Positions 17,360 to 27,592 of a DNA stretch of 37,904 nucleotides are shown one piece after another. The stretch spans positions 1-37,904 of the forward strand of contig VGVU01000002.1 of assembly GCA_016873905.1 (NCBI GenBank), read 5' to 3'. The position numbers and the translations under genes were made by a program. The notes under the pieces were generated by a model, which was not told the origin of the DNA, searched no databases, and saw only the letters and a list, made by a program, of their open reading frames with translations. Numbering within the stretch: position 1 is the stretch's first letter; each line of letters starts with the position of its first letter. The stretch is from Betaproteobacteria bacterium. GTDB taxonomy: Bacteria; Pseudomonadota; Gammaproteobacteria; Burkholderiales; Thiobacillaceae.

Positions 17360-18415
17360 TCAGGCCTGGCGTCCGGGCGCATGCTTGGCGATGCGCTGCG
17401 TGGTGCCATTTTCCAGCCAGCGGCGCAGACGATTGGCGTCCCCGATACGGGAATACTTACCCTGCGCATCGAGCAACACAATGATCAGCGGCTTATCCGA
17501 GATCTTGGCCTGCATCACCAGACAGTGACCGGCCTCGTTGATATAACCCGTCTTTGAAACCCCGATGTCCCAGCCCTTGTTACGCGTCAGGGCATTGGTG
17601 TTGTTATAGGCCAGGCTATGCAGATTGCGCCGACCCGGAACCAAAATATCGTAACTTCCCAGCGTGCTGATCTCACGGATAGCCGGATAGGTGTACGCGG
17701 CTGACACCATACGGGCCAGATCCTGAGCGGTCGCGCGGTTCGAGCTGGAAAGACCTGTGCCGTCCACAAAGACGGACTCCGTCATGCCAAGACTCTTGGC
17801 CTTTTGGTTCATGGCGACGACAAAGGCCTCACGCCCACCCGGATAAGCGCGCGACAAAGCGGCTGCCGCACGGTTCTCCGAGGCAATCAGGGCCATATGC
17901 AAGAGGTCAGAGCGCGACACCGTCGCACCAATCGGGAGACGGGAGCGGGTATGTTTGAGGTGATCCACATCCGCCTCACTCACCGTAATCGCCTCTTCCT
18001 GCGGTAGCGCGGCATCCAAAACCACCATCGCCGTCATCAGCTTGGTGATCGAGGCGATCGGAGTCGTTTGATCCGGATTCTTGGCATACACCAAGGCCCC
18101 GGTCTGCTGATCAATCACCACGGCATAAGCCGAACGCAAAACCGGCAGACCATTTACGACGCGGTAATCGCCCATCTCGCGATCCATCGCGCGCTGGGCG
18201 TTCAATGCCTTGCGCGCCGCCCGCGACTTAGGAACACCACTCTTGGCCGCACGGGCTTTGTGGGCCTTGTTCTTGGCCGATTGCGACTTGACCGCCTTGT
18301 TCTTGGCCGACCGGCTGGGCTCGGCTGTCGGCTCGGCCTGAACAGGGCTGGCAAGGGCTAACGCCAACACTATCAGCAGACCCAGTCGTCCGAACACCCC
18401 TTTTGCCATTTTCAT
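17360..18415 (-). CDS. pbpG: D-alanyl-D-alanine endopeptidase (PBP7-like, serine peptidase S11)
   Basis: SITKLMTAMV (SxxK), SEN, VSKTGYINEAGHC (KTG); signal peptide; start adjusted to MKMAKGVFGRLGLL with GAGGGG upstream; Lys/Ala-rich linker SAKNKAVKSQSAKNKAHKARAAKS. Confidence 0.9.
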   Translation of the reverse strand: MKMAKGVFGRLGLLIVLALALASPVQAEPTAEPSRSAKNKAVKSQSAKNKAHKARAAKSGVPKSRAARKALNAQRAMDREMGDYRVVNGLPVLRSAYAVVIDQQTGALVYAKNPDQTTPIASITKLMTAMVVLDAALPQEEAITVSEADVDHLKHTRSRLPIGATVSRSDLLHMALIASENRAAAALSRAYPGGREAFVVAMNQKAKSLGMTESVFVDGTGLSSSNRATAQDLARMVSAAYTYPAIREISTLGSYDILVPGRRNLHSLAYNNTNALTRNKGWDIGVSKTGYINEAGHCLVMQAKISDKPLIIVLLDAQGKYSRIGDANRLRRWLENGTTQRIAKHAPGRQA

Positions 18416-18488
18416 CCCCTCAACCCACACACAAGGCCATAATCTAGCAGACAAATAAAGATATGCAAGTGTCTCCTAACAATTCACA

Positions 18489-20000
18489 TTAACTTTTCTG
18501 CCTGTCTTGCAATTTCACCCGCCATTCGTGCGGGCCCGTTTCATGCACCGAGGTGCCCTGGGCGTCCACCGCCACCGTCACCGGCATATCCACCACCTCA
18601 AATTCATGGATCGCCTCCATGCCCAACTCCGGAAAAGCCAGGATTTTTGAGGACTTGATCGCCCGTGACACCAGATACGCCGCACCGCCCACGGCGATGC
18701 AATACGCCGCGCCGTGGCGGCGGATACTCTCCACCGCCTCCGGCCCGCGCTCAGCCTTGCCAACCATACCGAACAGGCCCAACTCACCCAGCATCAGGTC
18801 GGTGAACTTGTCCATGCGCGTGGCCGTGGTCGGACCCGCCGGACCCACAGCCTCATCGCGCACCGCATCGACCGGACCGACATAATAAATGAAGCGCCCC
18901 CGGAAATCGACCGGGAGCGGCGCGCCCTTGGCAACCAACTCCGCGATCTTTTTGTGCGCCGCGTCGCGGCCCGTCAGCAGCTTGCCCGTCAGCAACAACG
19001 CATCACCGGCACGCCAACGGGCCACCTCTGCGCGGGAGAGCCCATCCAGATTGACCCGCTTCGCCCCAGCCGGGCCCTCCCACGCCACCTGCGGCCAGGC
19101 CGACAACGGAGGCGGAGCAAAATGCGCCGGGCCACTGCCATCCAGCGAGAAATGCAGATGCCGCGTCGCCGCGCAGTTAGGGATCATTGCCACCGGCAGG
19201 CTGGCCGCGTGGGTGGGGTAGTCCAGGATCTTCACATCCAGCACGGTGGTCAGCCCGCCCAGCCCCTGGGCGCCAATGCCCAGCCTATTGGCCTTGTCAA
19301 AGATCTCCAGGCGCAGTTCCTCGCTACGGTTCTGTGGCCCCCGAGCCCGCAATTCCGGCAGGTCGATGGGCGCCAGCAAGGATTCCTTCGCCAGTAACAT
19401 CGCTTTTTCCGGCGTGCCCCCGATGCCAATACCCAGCACGCCCGGCGGACACCAGCCCGCGCCCATTTCCGGCAGGCGCTCCAGCACCCAATCGACAATG
19501 GAATCCGACGGGTTCAGCACCGCAAACTGGGCCTTGTTTTCCGAGCCGCCACCCTTGGCGGCCACGCGCACCTCCAGGCGGTCTCCCGGCACCATACGCA
19601 CATGCAGCACCGCTGGGGTGTTGTCGCGGGTATTGCGCCGCGCGCCCGCCGGATCAGAAAGAACCGAGGCGCGCAGTGGGTTGACGGCATCGGTATAGGC
19701 ACGGCGCACGCCCTCATCCACCATTGCCTGCAGATCCAGGTCGCCACTAAAGCTCACCTGCATCCCGATCTCCATGAACACCACGGCCATGCCGGTGTCC
19801 TGACAAATCGGTCGCCGCCCCTCGGCGCACAGACGCGAATTCACCAGAATCTGCGCCAGCGCATCCTTGGCGGCGGGCGATGATTCCTGCTGCCAGGCCG
19901 TATGCACCGCCGCAACAAAGTCTTGCGGGTGATAGACCGCGATAAACTGGAAGGCGTCGGCAATCGACTGAATGAGGTCTTCCTGGCGAATAACAGTCAT
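18489..20000 (-). CDS. Class I (Fe-S) fumarate hydratase
   Basis: 503 aa; RRPICQDTGMAVVFMEIG, NPLRASVLSDP, GGGSENKAQFAVLNPSDSIVDWV, PPGVLGIGIGGTPEKAM, GPTTATRMDKFTDLML. Confidence 0.93.
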   Translation of the reverse strand: MTVIRQEDLIQSIADAFQFIAVYHPQDFVAAVHTAWQQESSPAAKDALAQILVNSRLCAEGRRPICQDTGMAVVFMEIGMQVSFSGDLDLQAMVDEGVRRAYTDAVNPLRASVLSDPAGARRNTRDNTPAVLHVRMVPGDRLEVRVAAKGGGSENKAQFAVLNPSDSIVDWVLERLPEMGAGWCPPGVLGIGIGGTPEKAMLLAKESLLAPIDLPELRARGPQNRSEELRLEIFDKANRLGIGAQGLGGLTTVLDVKILDYPTHAASLPVAMIPNCAATRHLHFSLDGSGPAHFAPPPLSAWPQVAWEGPAGAKRVNLDGLSRAEVARWRAGDALLLTGKLLTGRDAAHKKIAELVAKGAPLPVDFRGRFIYYVGPVDAVRDEAVGPAGPTTATRMDKFTDLMLGELGLFGMVGKAERGPEAVESIRRHGAAYCIAVGGAAYLVSRAIKSSKILAFPELGMEAIHEFEVVDMPVTVAVDAQGTSVHETGPHEWRVKLQDRQKS

Positions 20001-20125
20001 GGCAAACGGCGGGGCACGGGATACGATGGTGTCATTCTACGGGACAATCCGGCGGGATAAATGTGCTATTGCACCGATGTGCCCAACATCGCAACATTTC
20101 TCCCAAAGTCCCTCTGGAGATTCCC

Positions 20126-21001
20126 ATGCTGCGCGCCCTGTCCCTGTTTCTTGTCTGCCTGAGCCTTGGCAGCCATGCCGCCGAGGTCACCCTCCCGCAC
20201 AACGGCCTCACGCTCAACGGCCAACTGCAAACCGCCAGCGGTAAATCGCTCAAGGACGGCGTGCTCCTGATCCTGCACGGTACGCTGTCCCATAACCGCA
20301 CCGAACTCATTCAAGGGATCCAGAAGCAACTCACCGAGCGGGGCTTCAATACCCTGGCCATCAACCTCAGCCTCGGCGTCGATAACCGTCACGGAACCTA
20401 TGACTGTGCCACACCGACGCGTCATAAACACACCGATGCCCTCGACGAACTGAGCGCCTGGATGGCCTGGCTGAAAACCCAGGGAGCCGGTCCCGTCACC
20501 CTGATTGGCCATTCCCGGGGCGGCAACCAGATCGCCTGGTTCGCTGCCGAGCGTATGAACCCAGCCATCCGCAAGGTCGTGCTGCTGGCCCCACAGACCT
20601 GGCCGGCGGGTTATGCAGCAAAGATGTACCAAAAACGCTACGGCACCGAGCTGGCCCCGCTGCTGAGCCAGATGGCCCAGAGCGAGGCGAAGGCCCTGCT
20701 CGGCCAGGTGGACTTTCTGTATTGCCCGAAGACGCGCGTCAGTGCCAGCAGTTTCGTGAACTATTACACCGAAGACCGCCGCTTCGACACTCCGGGACTC
20801 TTGGCCGCAATCCGCGTCCCGGTGCTGGTCATTGCCGCCGAAGGTGACGAGATCGTCCCTGGTCTGGTTGAACGGGTCCGGCCACAGGCCGATGGCCAGC
20901 GCATCCAACTCAAGGTGTTGTCAGGGGCTGACCATTTCTTCCGCGACCTCTACAGCGAAGACGCCGTTGAGGCCATTCAGGCCTTCCTTGCCGCGCCCTA
21001 G
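20126..21001 (+). CDS. Exported alpha/beta-hydrolase family protein
   Basis: Signal peptide MLRALSLFLVCLSLGSHAAEV; LILHGTLSHNRTE; nucleophile elbow GHSRGGNQ; C-terminal GADHFF. Confidence 0.85.
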   Translation: MLRALSLFLVCLSLGSHAAEVTLPHNGLTLNGQLQTASGKSLKDGVLLILHGTLSHNRTELIQGIQKQLTERGFNTLAINLSLGVDNRHGTYDCATPTRHKHTDALDELSAWMAWLKTQGAGPVTLIGHSRGGNQIAWFAAERMNPAIRKVVLLAPQTWPAGYAAKMYQKRYGTELAPLLSQMAQSEAKALLGQVDFLYCPKTRVSASSFVNYYTEDRRFDTPGLLAAIRVPVLVIAAEGDEIVPGLVERVRPQADGQRIQLKVLSGADHFFRDLYSEDAVEAIQAFLAAP

Positions 21002-21042
21002 TGCGGGCGACCAGGGCGCTGGAGCCATTGACCGGAGGGCGG

Positions 21043-23094
21043 TCAGTCCTCTTCGTGGCGCTTAAAGCCGGCAGATAACTGCTGTTGCACCTGCGGAGGC
21101 ACCGGATCGTAATGACTGAAGGTCAAGGAATAGGCGCCTTGGCCACTGGTCACGGCCTTGAGGCGGGCCGGGAAGTTTTCCAGCTCCGCCAAGGGCACCA
21201 TGCCCGTCAGCCCCGACATGCCCCCACGCCCCGGTTGGTTGCCCAGGATGTGCCCGCGCCGCGAGGTAATTTCTGCGCCAATATCGCCGATACAGGCATC
21301 CGGTAGCGAAACCTCGATCTGCACGAAAGGCTCCAGCACGACCGGCCGTGCACCCGACATGGCCTCCCAGAAGGCCTTTTTTCCGGCCATCACGAAGGCA
21401 ATCTCCTTGCCGTCCACCGGGTGCGTCTTGCCATCGTAAACAGTCACACGCACATCCTGAAGCGGGAAACCGGCAACCGCGCCCTCGGCCATCCCCATGC
21501 GTACCCCCTTCTCCACCGCCGGGATAAAGGTCCCCGGGATCGCCCCGCCCTTGACCGCATCCACAAACTCGAAGCCCGCACCGCGCTCCAAGGGTTCGAC
21601 GCGCAGATAAACCTCGCCGAACTGGCCTGCACCACCGGTCTGCTTCTTGTGCCGACAATGACCCTCGCTGGGCTGGGTCAGGGTCTCGCGATAGGGAATG
21701 GACGGCGGATGGGTATCGACCTCCAGCTTGAACTGGGCGTACATTTTTTCCAGCACATGCTTGAGATGCATCTCGCCCAGACCACGGATGACCGCCTCGT
21801 GCGTCTGGGCATCGTGCTCGACATGGAGGCCGGGGTCGGCCTCACACAGGCGATGCAGCACATCGGCGAGTTTTTGCGCCTCCGACTGCTTCCGGGCGCG
21901 CAGCGCCAGACCGAATACCGCATGCGGAAAATCGAGCGGCTGCATGTGGATATGGTCGTCCTCCGCCGCATCGTGCAAGACATCGTCGAAATGGATGTCG
22001 TCAACCTTGCTGATGGCACAAATCTCGCCGGGACCGCAGGCCACAGCCGGGATCAGTTGCTTGCCCTGCACCCGATGCAAATGCCCCACCTTGAACGGCC
22101 GTCGCCCCTCGCCAATGAAGAGCTGACCATGCAGGGCCAGCGTGCCCTGATAGACGCGCAAGAGGGCAATCTTTCCAACATAGGGATCGATCTCCACCTT
22201 GAAGCAATGGGCCAGGGCATGCTGCGTCGAGTCGGCCGTCACCGTGAAGGGCTGTGCCGTCTCGCCCTCCCCACGCACAAAACGCGGCGGATTGCCTTCG
22301 GTCGGGTTGGGTAAGAGCCGGATAATGGCGTCGATCAGGGCCGCGCACCCCGCACCGCTGCGCGCCGAGGTAAAACAGACCGGCACCAGATGCCCCTCGC
22401 GCAAGGCCTGCTCCAAGGGGGCGTGGAGTTGTTCCGGACTCACACTGCCCTGCTCGAGATAAATGGCCATCAGATCCTCATCCACCTCGACCACCTGATC
22501 CACCAAGGCCTGGTGAGCCTCCGCGACCGATGAGAAGTCCGCCTCCCCGCCCAGATTGAAGAAACAGTCGGTCACCTGGCCAGCCCCGGCCGCCGGCAGG
22601 TTGATGGGCAGGCACTCGCGACCAAAGGCCGCCTGAATCTCGGCCAGCGTCGCCGCCAATGTCGTCGCATCCACCCCGGGAGCATCCATCTTGTTGACGA
22701 TCACCATCCGAACCAGCTTGCGGGTCTGCGCCCACTGCATCATGCGCGTCGTGGTCAAATCAATGCCGCGTGTCGCATCAACCACCACCGCCACCGTCTC
22801 CACGGCATCCAGGGCGCACATGGCCTGACCCGTGAAATCCGGATAGCCCGGGGTATCGAGCAGATGCACACGCACCCCTTCCCGCTCGAAATGCGCCGTA
22901 GCCAGCTTCAACGAATGCCCGTGCTCCTTCTCAAGGGCCTCGTAGTCGCACACCGTCGTGCCTTTTTCAACCAAACCGGCGACAGGAATGCTGCCCGTCT
23001 GCGCCAGCAGGGCCTCGATCAAGGTCGTCTTCCCGGCCCCAGCCGCACCCACAAGGGCCAGGGTACGCAAATTGAGAGGGCTAACGGCAGTCAT
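21043..23094 (-). CDS. Elongation factor G-like translational GTPase (EF-G2 type)
   Basis: GAAGAGKTTLIEAL (G1), DTPGYPDF (G3), NKMDAPG (G4), EF-G domains IV/V (RGHILG...FPARLKAVTSGQGAYSLTFSHYDPVP). Confidence 0.88.
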   Translation of the reverse strand: MTAVSPLNLRTLALVGAAGAGKTTLIEALLAQTGSIPVAGLVEKGTTVCDYEALEKEHGHSLKLATAHFEREGVRVHLLDTPGYPDFTGQAMCALDAVETVAVVVDATRGIDLTTTRMMQWAQTRKLVRMVIVNKMDAPGVDATTLAATLAEIQAAFGRECLPINLPAAGAGQVTDCFFNLGGEADFSSVAEAHQALVDQVVEVDEDLMAIYLEQGSVSPEQLHAPLEQALREGHLVPVCFTSARSGAGCAALIDAIIRLLPNPTEGNPPRFVRGEGETAQPFTVTADSTQHALAHCFKVEIDPYVGKIALLRVYQGTLALHGQLFIGEGRRPFKVGHLHRVQGKQLIPAVACGPGEICAISKVDDIHFDDVLHDAAEDDHIHMQPLDFPHAVFGLALRARKQSEAQKLADVLHRLCEADPGLHVEHDAQTHEAVIRGLGEMHLKHVLEKMYAQFKLEVDTHPPSIPYRETLTQPSEGHCRHKKQTGGAGQFGEVYLRVEPLERGAGFEFVDAVKGGAIPGTFIPAVEKGVRMGMAEGAVAGFPLQDVRVTVYDGKTHPVDGKEIAFVMAGKKAFWEAMSGARPVVLEPFVQIEVSLPDACIGDIGAEITSRRGHILGNQPGRGGMSGLTGMVPLAELENFPARLKAVTSGQGAYSLTFSHYDPVPPQVQQQLSAGFKRHEED

Positions 23095-23158
23095 GGCGAG
23101 CTCCAGAAAAGATCGGTGTCGCCAGTATAACGCTGCCGGATAATCAAAGATAATGAAG

Positions 23159-23204
23159 TCCTAAATAAATGAGGGCGTCTCGACATGACCGAGACGCCCT
23201 CATT
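23159..23204 (-). terminator. Terminator hairpin downstream of hemE
   Basis: Perfect 15-bp stem AATGAGGGCGTCTCG / CGAGACGCCCTCATT, followed on the minus strand by TATTTAG. Confidence 0.7.
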
Positions 23205-23229
23205 GCCGGGCGAGACCGCGAAGCGGGAC

Positions 23230-24294
23230 TTACAGGTGATATTGCCGGCTATGGCTGTGTACCGCCTCAACCAACGCAGTGACATGCTCCGGCGGGGTGA
23301 ACTGGGAGATCCCGTGGCCCAGGTTGAAGACATGACCCGTGCCGGTGCCATAACTGTCAATGATGCGGCGCGCCTCGGCGGCCACGGCCTCCGGCGGCGC
23401 GAACAACACGGAAGGGTCCATATTGCCTTGCAGCGCCACCCTGTCACCCACGCGGCGGCGCGCGTCACCGATATCCGTGGTCCAGTCCAGGCCCACGGCA
23501 TCACAACCACAGCCCGCGATGTGTTCCAGCCACTGACCGCCGCCCTTGGTAAAGACGATGCGCGGCACGATGCGGCCCTCGCGCTCGCGGGTCAGGCCGG
23601 CCATGATGCGCGCCATGTAGGGTAGCGAAAACTCCAGATAGGCTGCCTGCGACAGCATGCCGCCCCAGGAATCGAACACCATCACCGCCTGGGCCCCGGC
23701 CTCAATCTGCGCATTGAGATAATGGGTTACCGCCGTCGCCGTGACATCCAGGATGTGGTGAAACAGTTTCGGATGGCCATACAGCATCTTCTTGGTCTCG
23801 GCATAGGTATCGCTGCCGCTGCCCTCGACCATGTAGCAGGCCAGCGTAAACGGGCTGCCGGAAAAACCAATCAGCGGCACCGAGCCATCCAGCGCACGGC
23901 GAATCTCGCTCACCGCGTCGATGACATAGCGCAGGTGATCGTGCGGATCGGGCGCCGTCAGGTTGCGAATCTCCCACTCACTGCGCAACGGGCGTTCAAA
24001 ACGCGGCCCCTCTCCCGTCGAAAAATACAGGCCCAGACCCATCGCGTCCGGAATGGTCAGGATGTCCGAGAACAGGATGGCGGCATCAAGGTCATAACGC
24101 GCCAGGGGTTGCAGCGTCACCTCACAGGCCATATCCGGGCTCTTGCACAGCGAAAGGAAATCGCCGGCTCGGGCTCGGGTGGCGCAGTATTCCGGCAGAT
24201 AGCGGCCGGCCTGACGCATCAGCCACAGCGGGGTGTAGTCGGTCGGCTGGCGCAGCAAGGCGCGCAGAAAGGTGTCGTTCTTAAGTTGTGTCAT
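23230..24294 (-). CDS. hemE: Uroporphyrinogen decarboxylase
   Basis: 354 aa; [17 protein letters not shown]-like [61 protein letters not shown]. Confidence 0.98.
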   Translation of the reverse strand: MTQLKNDTFLRALLRQPTDYTPLWLMRQAGRYLPEYCATRARAGDFLSLCKSPDMACEVTLQPLARYDLDAAILFSDILTIPDAMGLGLYFSTGEGPRFERPLRSEWEIRNLTAPDPHDHLRYVIDAVSEIRRALDGSVPLIGFSGSPFTLACYMVEGSGSDTYAETKKMLYGHPKLFHHILDVTATAVTHYLNAQIEAGAQAVMVFDSWGGMLSQAAYLEFSLPYMARIMAGLTREREGRIVPRIVFTKGGGQWLEHIAGCGCDAVGLDWTTDIGDARRRVGDRVALQGNMDPSVLFAPPEAVAAEARRIIDSYGTGTGHVFNLGHGISQFTPPEHVTALVEAVHSHSRQYHL

Positions 24295-24343
24295 TGTCTC
24301 GTCCCTGTACTCCGGCGCGCATTCTAGTCGATTGCATGCAATT

Positions 24344-24637
24344 TCAGCAGGCCAATCCTTGCGCTGCGCACAGGACCCGCTTGGCCATGGCCAAACCGAT
24401 CCATAACCAGGCCAGGATAAAAAAGGTCACAAGCGGAATATGGGCATCCAGGATTCTGCGGGGGGTCGCCCAGCGGACAAACCGCACCACCGGCCCGGTC
24501 ACGACCTGAAATAACTTGTAAAACACATTCTGATCACGGTATTTCCCCGCTAGCACGGCGAGGATCCCTTGTCCGAGCAGGGCCAGTCCAGCGACCTCAA
24601 CCAAGGCACGCGCAATTGACAGCAAATAGAGTTCCAT
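24344..24637 (-). CDS. Small conserved-type membrane protein of unknown function
   Basis: Start adjusted to [44 protein letters not shown] with GGAAGGAG Shine-Dalgarno; 2-3 hydrophobic segments. Confidence 0.75.
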   Translation of the reverse strand: MELYLLSIARALVEVAGLALLGQGILAVLAGKYRDQNVFYKLFQVVTGPVVRFVRWATPRRILDAHIPLVTFFILAWLWIGLAMAKRVLCAAQGLAC

Positions 24638-24723
24638 AAAGTCTCCTTCCATCGCACATTCTAACTTGTGCCATCAAGCGCGTGCGGTGAGAATGCAGGT
24701 CCCTTGTTAAGGTGTGACATTCC

Positions 24724-25305
24724 ATGAATTTCGACCATTTCCGGTATCGGCTTCGCGCCACGCTATTCGAGTGGTTACACCAACCGGATCGCGCTCTTGA
24801 GGCGTGGATCGGCGTTCATCGCGCTGACCCGCAGGATGTCGTGGCCCCGCTGGGTATTGCCTGGATCCATGCCCAGAAAAAACGCTGGGGTGAGGCGGCC
24901 GAATGGTTCGAGCGCGCCATTGCCATACGCCCCGACCATGCGGACACCTGGTTCAATCTGGGCTATGCCCGCGAGCAACAAGGTCACCAGGAGGCCGCCC
25001 TCACGGCCTTGGCGCATGCCGTAGAGCTCAACCCAAAGCATGACCGCGCCTGGTACGGCATCGGCATGATCCATTCCCACCGTGGCGATCCCCTCGCAGC
25101 CGCCGAAAATCTACGCCATGCCGCCGATCTGCAACCCATGAACGGGGCGGCCTGGTATGCCCTTGGCATGGCTCACTACCACGCCAACCAGCCTGATCAG
25201 GTGGCCGCCGTGTTTGCGCACTGCCTGACCCACGACGGCCCGACGGCCAAGCGCCTGGCTCAGGATACGCAACGCCCTGACCTGGTACACCAGCTGCCAG
25301 GCTGA
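24724..25305 (+). CDS. Tetratricopeptide repeat protein
   Basis: 193 aa; repeated TPR units (WGEAAEWFERAIAIRPDHADTWFNLGYAREQQGHQEAALTALAHAVELNPKHDRAWYGIGMIH). Confidence 0.85.
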   Translation: MNFDHFRYRLRATLFEWLHQPDRALEAWIGVHRADPQDVVAPLGIAWIHAQKKRWGEAAEWFERAIAIRPDHADTWFNLGYAREQQGHQEAALTALAHAVELNPKHDRAWYGIGMIHSHRGDPLAAAENLRHAADLQPMNGAAWYALGMAHYHANQPDQVAAVFAHCLTHDGPTAKRLAQDTQRPDLVHQLPG

Positions 25306-25330
25306 TCCAGGCCAAACTCTTCCCGCAAGT

Positions 25331-25389
25331 AAAACGGCCCGCACAAGCGGGCCGTTTTACTTGCCGGGCCACTCCGAGGAGTGGCCCGG
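25331..25389. terminator. Tandem hairpin terminators between convergent genes
   Basis: AAAACGGCCCGC-acaa-GCGGGCCGTTTT (25331-25358), then CCGGGCCACTC-cgag-GAGTGGCCCGG (25364-25389). Confidence 0.85.
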
Positions 25390-25401
25390 ACACGGGGTGC
25401 T

Positions 25402-27591
25402 TTACGCGCCCTTGGTATCGATGTCGCCTTCCAGGCTCGGATAGCGGACATGGTTCACCAGGTCCTGGATTTCCTTGCTCGGTGCCGAGGAGATCAGCGA
25501 ACCGATGATCACGCCAAGGAAGCCCGCCGGCATACCGAACACACCCGCCGCGATCGGCTTGATGGCAAACCACTCGTTTGCGGGTACGCCGCCGAAGAAC
25601 GGGTAAGTCATGTACATGTAGTACATGCACAAACCCAGACCGGCCAGCATGCCGATAACCGCACCCAGGTAGTTGGCGCGCTTCCAGAACACGCCCAGAA
25701 CCAGCGCGGGGAAGAATGCCGAGGCTGCCAGCGAGAATGCTGCGCCCACCAGGAACAGAATGTCACCCGGCTTCAACGACGCGGTGTAGGCCGCTGCGAC
25801 AGCAACCACCAGCAACAGTGCCTTGGAGATGCTCAGGCGACGCATCGTCGAGGCGTGCGGGTCGATCATCTTGTAGTACACATCGTGCGACAGCGCGTTG
25901 GCGATGGTCAGCAGCAGGCCGTCCGCGGTGGACAGCGCAGCGGCCAGACCGCCAGCGGCAACGAGGCCCGAAATGACATACGGCAGGCCGGCAATTTCCG
26001 GCGTGGCCAGCACGATCAGGTCGCCGCCGATGGTGATTTCCGCCAACTGGATGATGCCATCCTTGTTCATGTCGACGATCTTCATCAGGCTTGCATCCAC
26101 CGCCTGCCAGTTGCTAACCCAGGCGGGCAGGGTGGCGAAGGACGAGCCCACCAGGTCGTGGTAAACCACATACTTGGCCAGCACGGCCAGGGCCGGGGCA
26201 GTGAAATAGAGCAGGAAGATGAAGAACAGCGACCAGAACACCGAGACGCGGGCTTCACGCACCGAGGGGGTGGTGTAATAGCGCATCAGGATGTGCGGCA
26301 GCGAAGCGGTACCCACCATCAGGCACAGCACCAGCGCGATGAAGTTGTTGCGCTTGTCGTTGGAGGCCTTCTGGTCCTCGGCCTTGGCCTTGGCGATGGC
26401 TTCCGCAGACGGGGTTTCACCCTTGGCTTCGGCTTCCTTCATCAGCTTCTTCTCGGCGCCCTTGCCAGCAAACGCGGTGGCGTGGCCGGGGACATTACCT
26501 GCCTTACCCTTGGCGCCCGCCTCGGCGGCCTTCCACTTGGCCTTGAGCTTGTCGATATCCGGCGGGAAGTCCTTGAGGTCTTTCTCGGCCCCCTTAACGG
26601 CCTTTTCATCGACCGGCACAGCGGCCTTCAGGTCAACCAGTTTCTGCTCAACCTTGCCCTTTTGCTCGGCATGGAAGGCGGCACCGTTACCGGCGGCCAC
26701 AGCGGCCTCGAGGGTCTTGATCTTCTCACCCCACTCGGCGGCCTTCTCCTTGTGGATCGCACGCACGGTGAGTTCGGCAGCACCCAGGGCGGAGTTGGGA
26801 TCGTTCAGTTCCTTCTCCTTGGCGGTCACCTTCTGCAGGGCCTGACCGTAGGCAACCTGCGGAACGGGGTTACCGGTAATCTGTACAGACAGCCACACCA
26901 CCGGGATCAGGTAGGCAATGATCAGAATGATGTACTGGGCCACCTGGGTCCAGGTCACCGCCCGCATACCACCGAGGAACGAGCAGACCAGGATACCGAT
27001 CAGACCGGCATACACGCCGATGGCGAACTCCAGACCCGTGAAGCGGCTGGTAATGAGGCCCACACCGTAGATCTGCGCCACCACATACACGAAGGAGCAG
27101 ATGATGGCGGCGATCACACCAATGGCGCGCGGCAGGTTGCCACCGTAACGGGCGCCGAGAAAGTCCGGAATGGTGAACTGGCCGAACTTGCGCAGGTAGG
27201 GTGCCAGGAACAGCGCCACCAGCACATAACCGCCGGTCCAGCCCATCACGAACGCGAGGCCATCGTAACCGGAGGCGTACAGAGTGCCCGCCATACCGAT
27301 GAAGGAAGCGGCAGACATCCAGTCGGCGCCGGTCGCCATGCCGTTGAACAGGGCCGGAACCCGACGGCCCGCCACATAGTATTCCGACACATCGGCCGTT
27401 TTCGACATGATGCCGATACCGGCATACAGGGCGATGGTCGCAGCCAGGAAGATATAACCGAGAACGGTATTGGAAACGCCCATCTGCTCCAGGATCGCCA
27501 GGACGATCACGAAGGCGATGAAGCCGCCCGTATAGAAGGTGTAGTAGCGCTTCAGCTGATTAAAGAAGGCCGAATTAGATTGCGTAGTCAT
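25402..27591 (-). CDS. Sodium:solute symporter, VC_2705-type large subunit with extended Lys/Ala-rich insert
   Basis: SSS-family transmembrane segments (MSKTADVSEYYVAGRRVPALFNGMATGADWMSAASFIGMAG); paired with DUF4212 partner; insert about residues 260-424 of the ORF. Start adjusted to MTTQSNSAFF. Confidence 0.9.
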   Translation of the reverse strand: MTTQSNSAFFNQLKRYYTFYTGGFIAFVIVLAILEQMGVSNTVLGYIFLAATIALYAGIGIMSKTADVSEYYVAGRRVPALFNGMATGADWMSAASFIGMAGTLYASGYDGLAFVMGWTGGYVLVALFLAPYLRKFGQFTIPDFLGARYGGNLPRAIGVIAAIICSFVYVVAQIYGVGLITSRFTGLEFAIGVYAGLIGILVCSFLGGMRAVTWTQVAQYIILIIAYLIPVVWLSVQITGNPVPQVAYGQALQKVTAKEKELNDPNSALGAAELTVRAIHKEKAAEWGEKIKTLEAAVAAGNGAAFHAEQKGKVEQKLVDLKAAVPVDEKAVKGAEKDLKDFPPDIDKLKAKWKAAEAGAKGKAGNVPGHATAFAGKGAEKKLMKEAEAKGETPSAEAIAKAKAEDQKASNDKRNNFIALVLCLMVGTASLPHILMRYYTTPSVREARVSVFWSLFFIFLLYFTAPALAVLAKYVVYHDLVGSSFATLPAWVSNWQAVDASLMKIVDMNKDGIIQLAEITIGGDLIVLATPEIAGLPYVISGLVAAGGLAAALSTADGLLLTIANALSHDVYYKMIDPHASTMRRLSISKALLLVVAVAAAYTASLKPGDILFLVGAAFSLAASAFFPALVLGVFWKRANYLGAVIGMLAGLGLCMYYMYMTYPFFGGVPANEWFAIKPIAAGVFGMPAGFLGVIIGSLISSAPSKEIQDLVNHVRYPSLEGDIDTKGA

Positions 27592-27592
27592 G

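Noticed and set aside
21062-21658. 198-aa minus-strand ORF in an alternate frame of the EF-G-like gene
   Set aside because: Overlaps the true frame entirely; Gly/Arg/Cys-rich out-of-frame translation.
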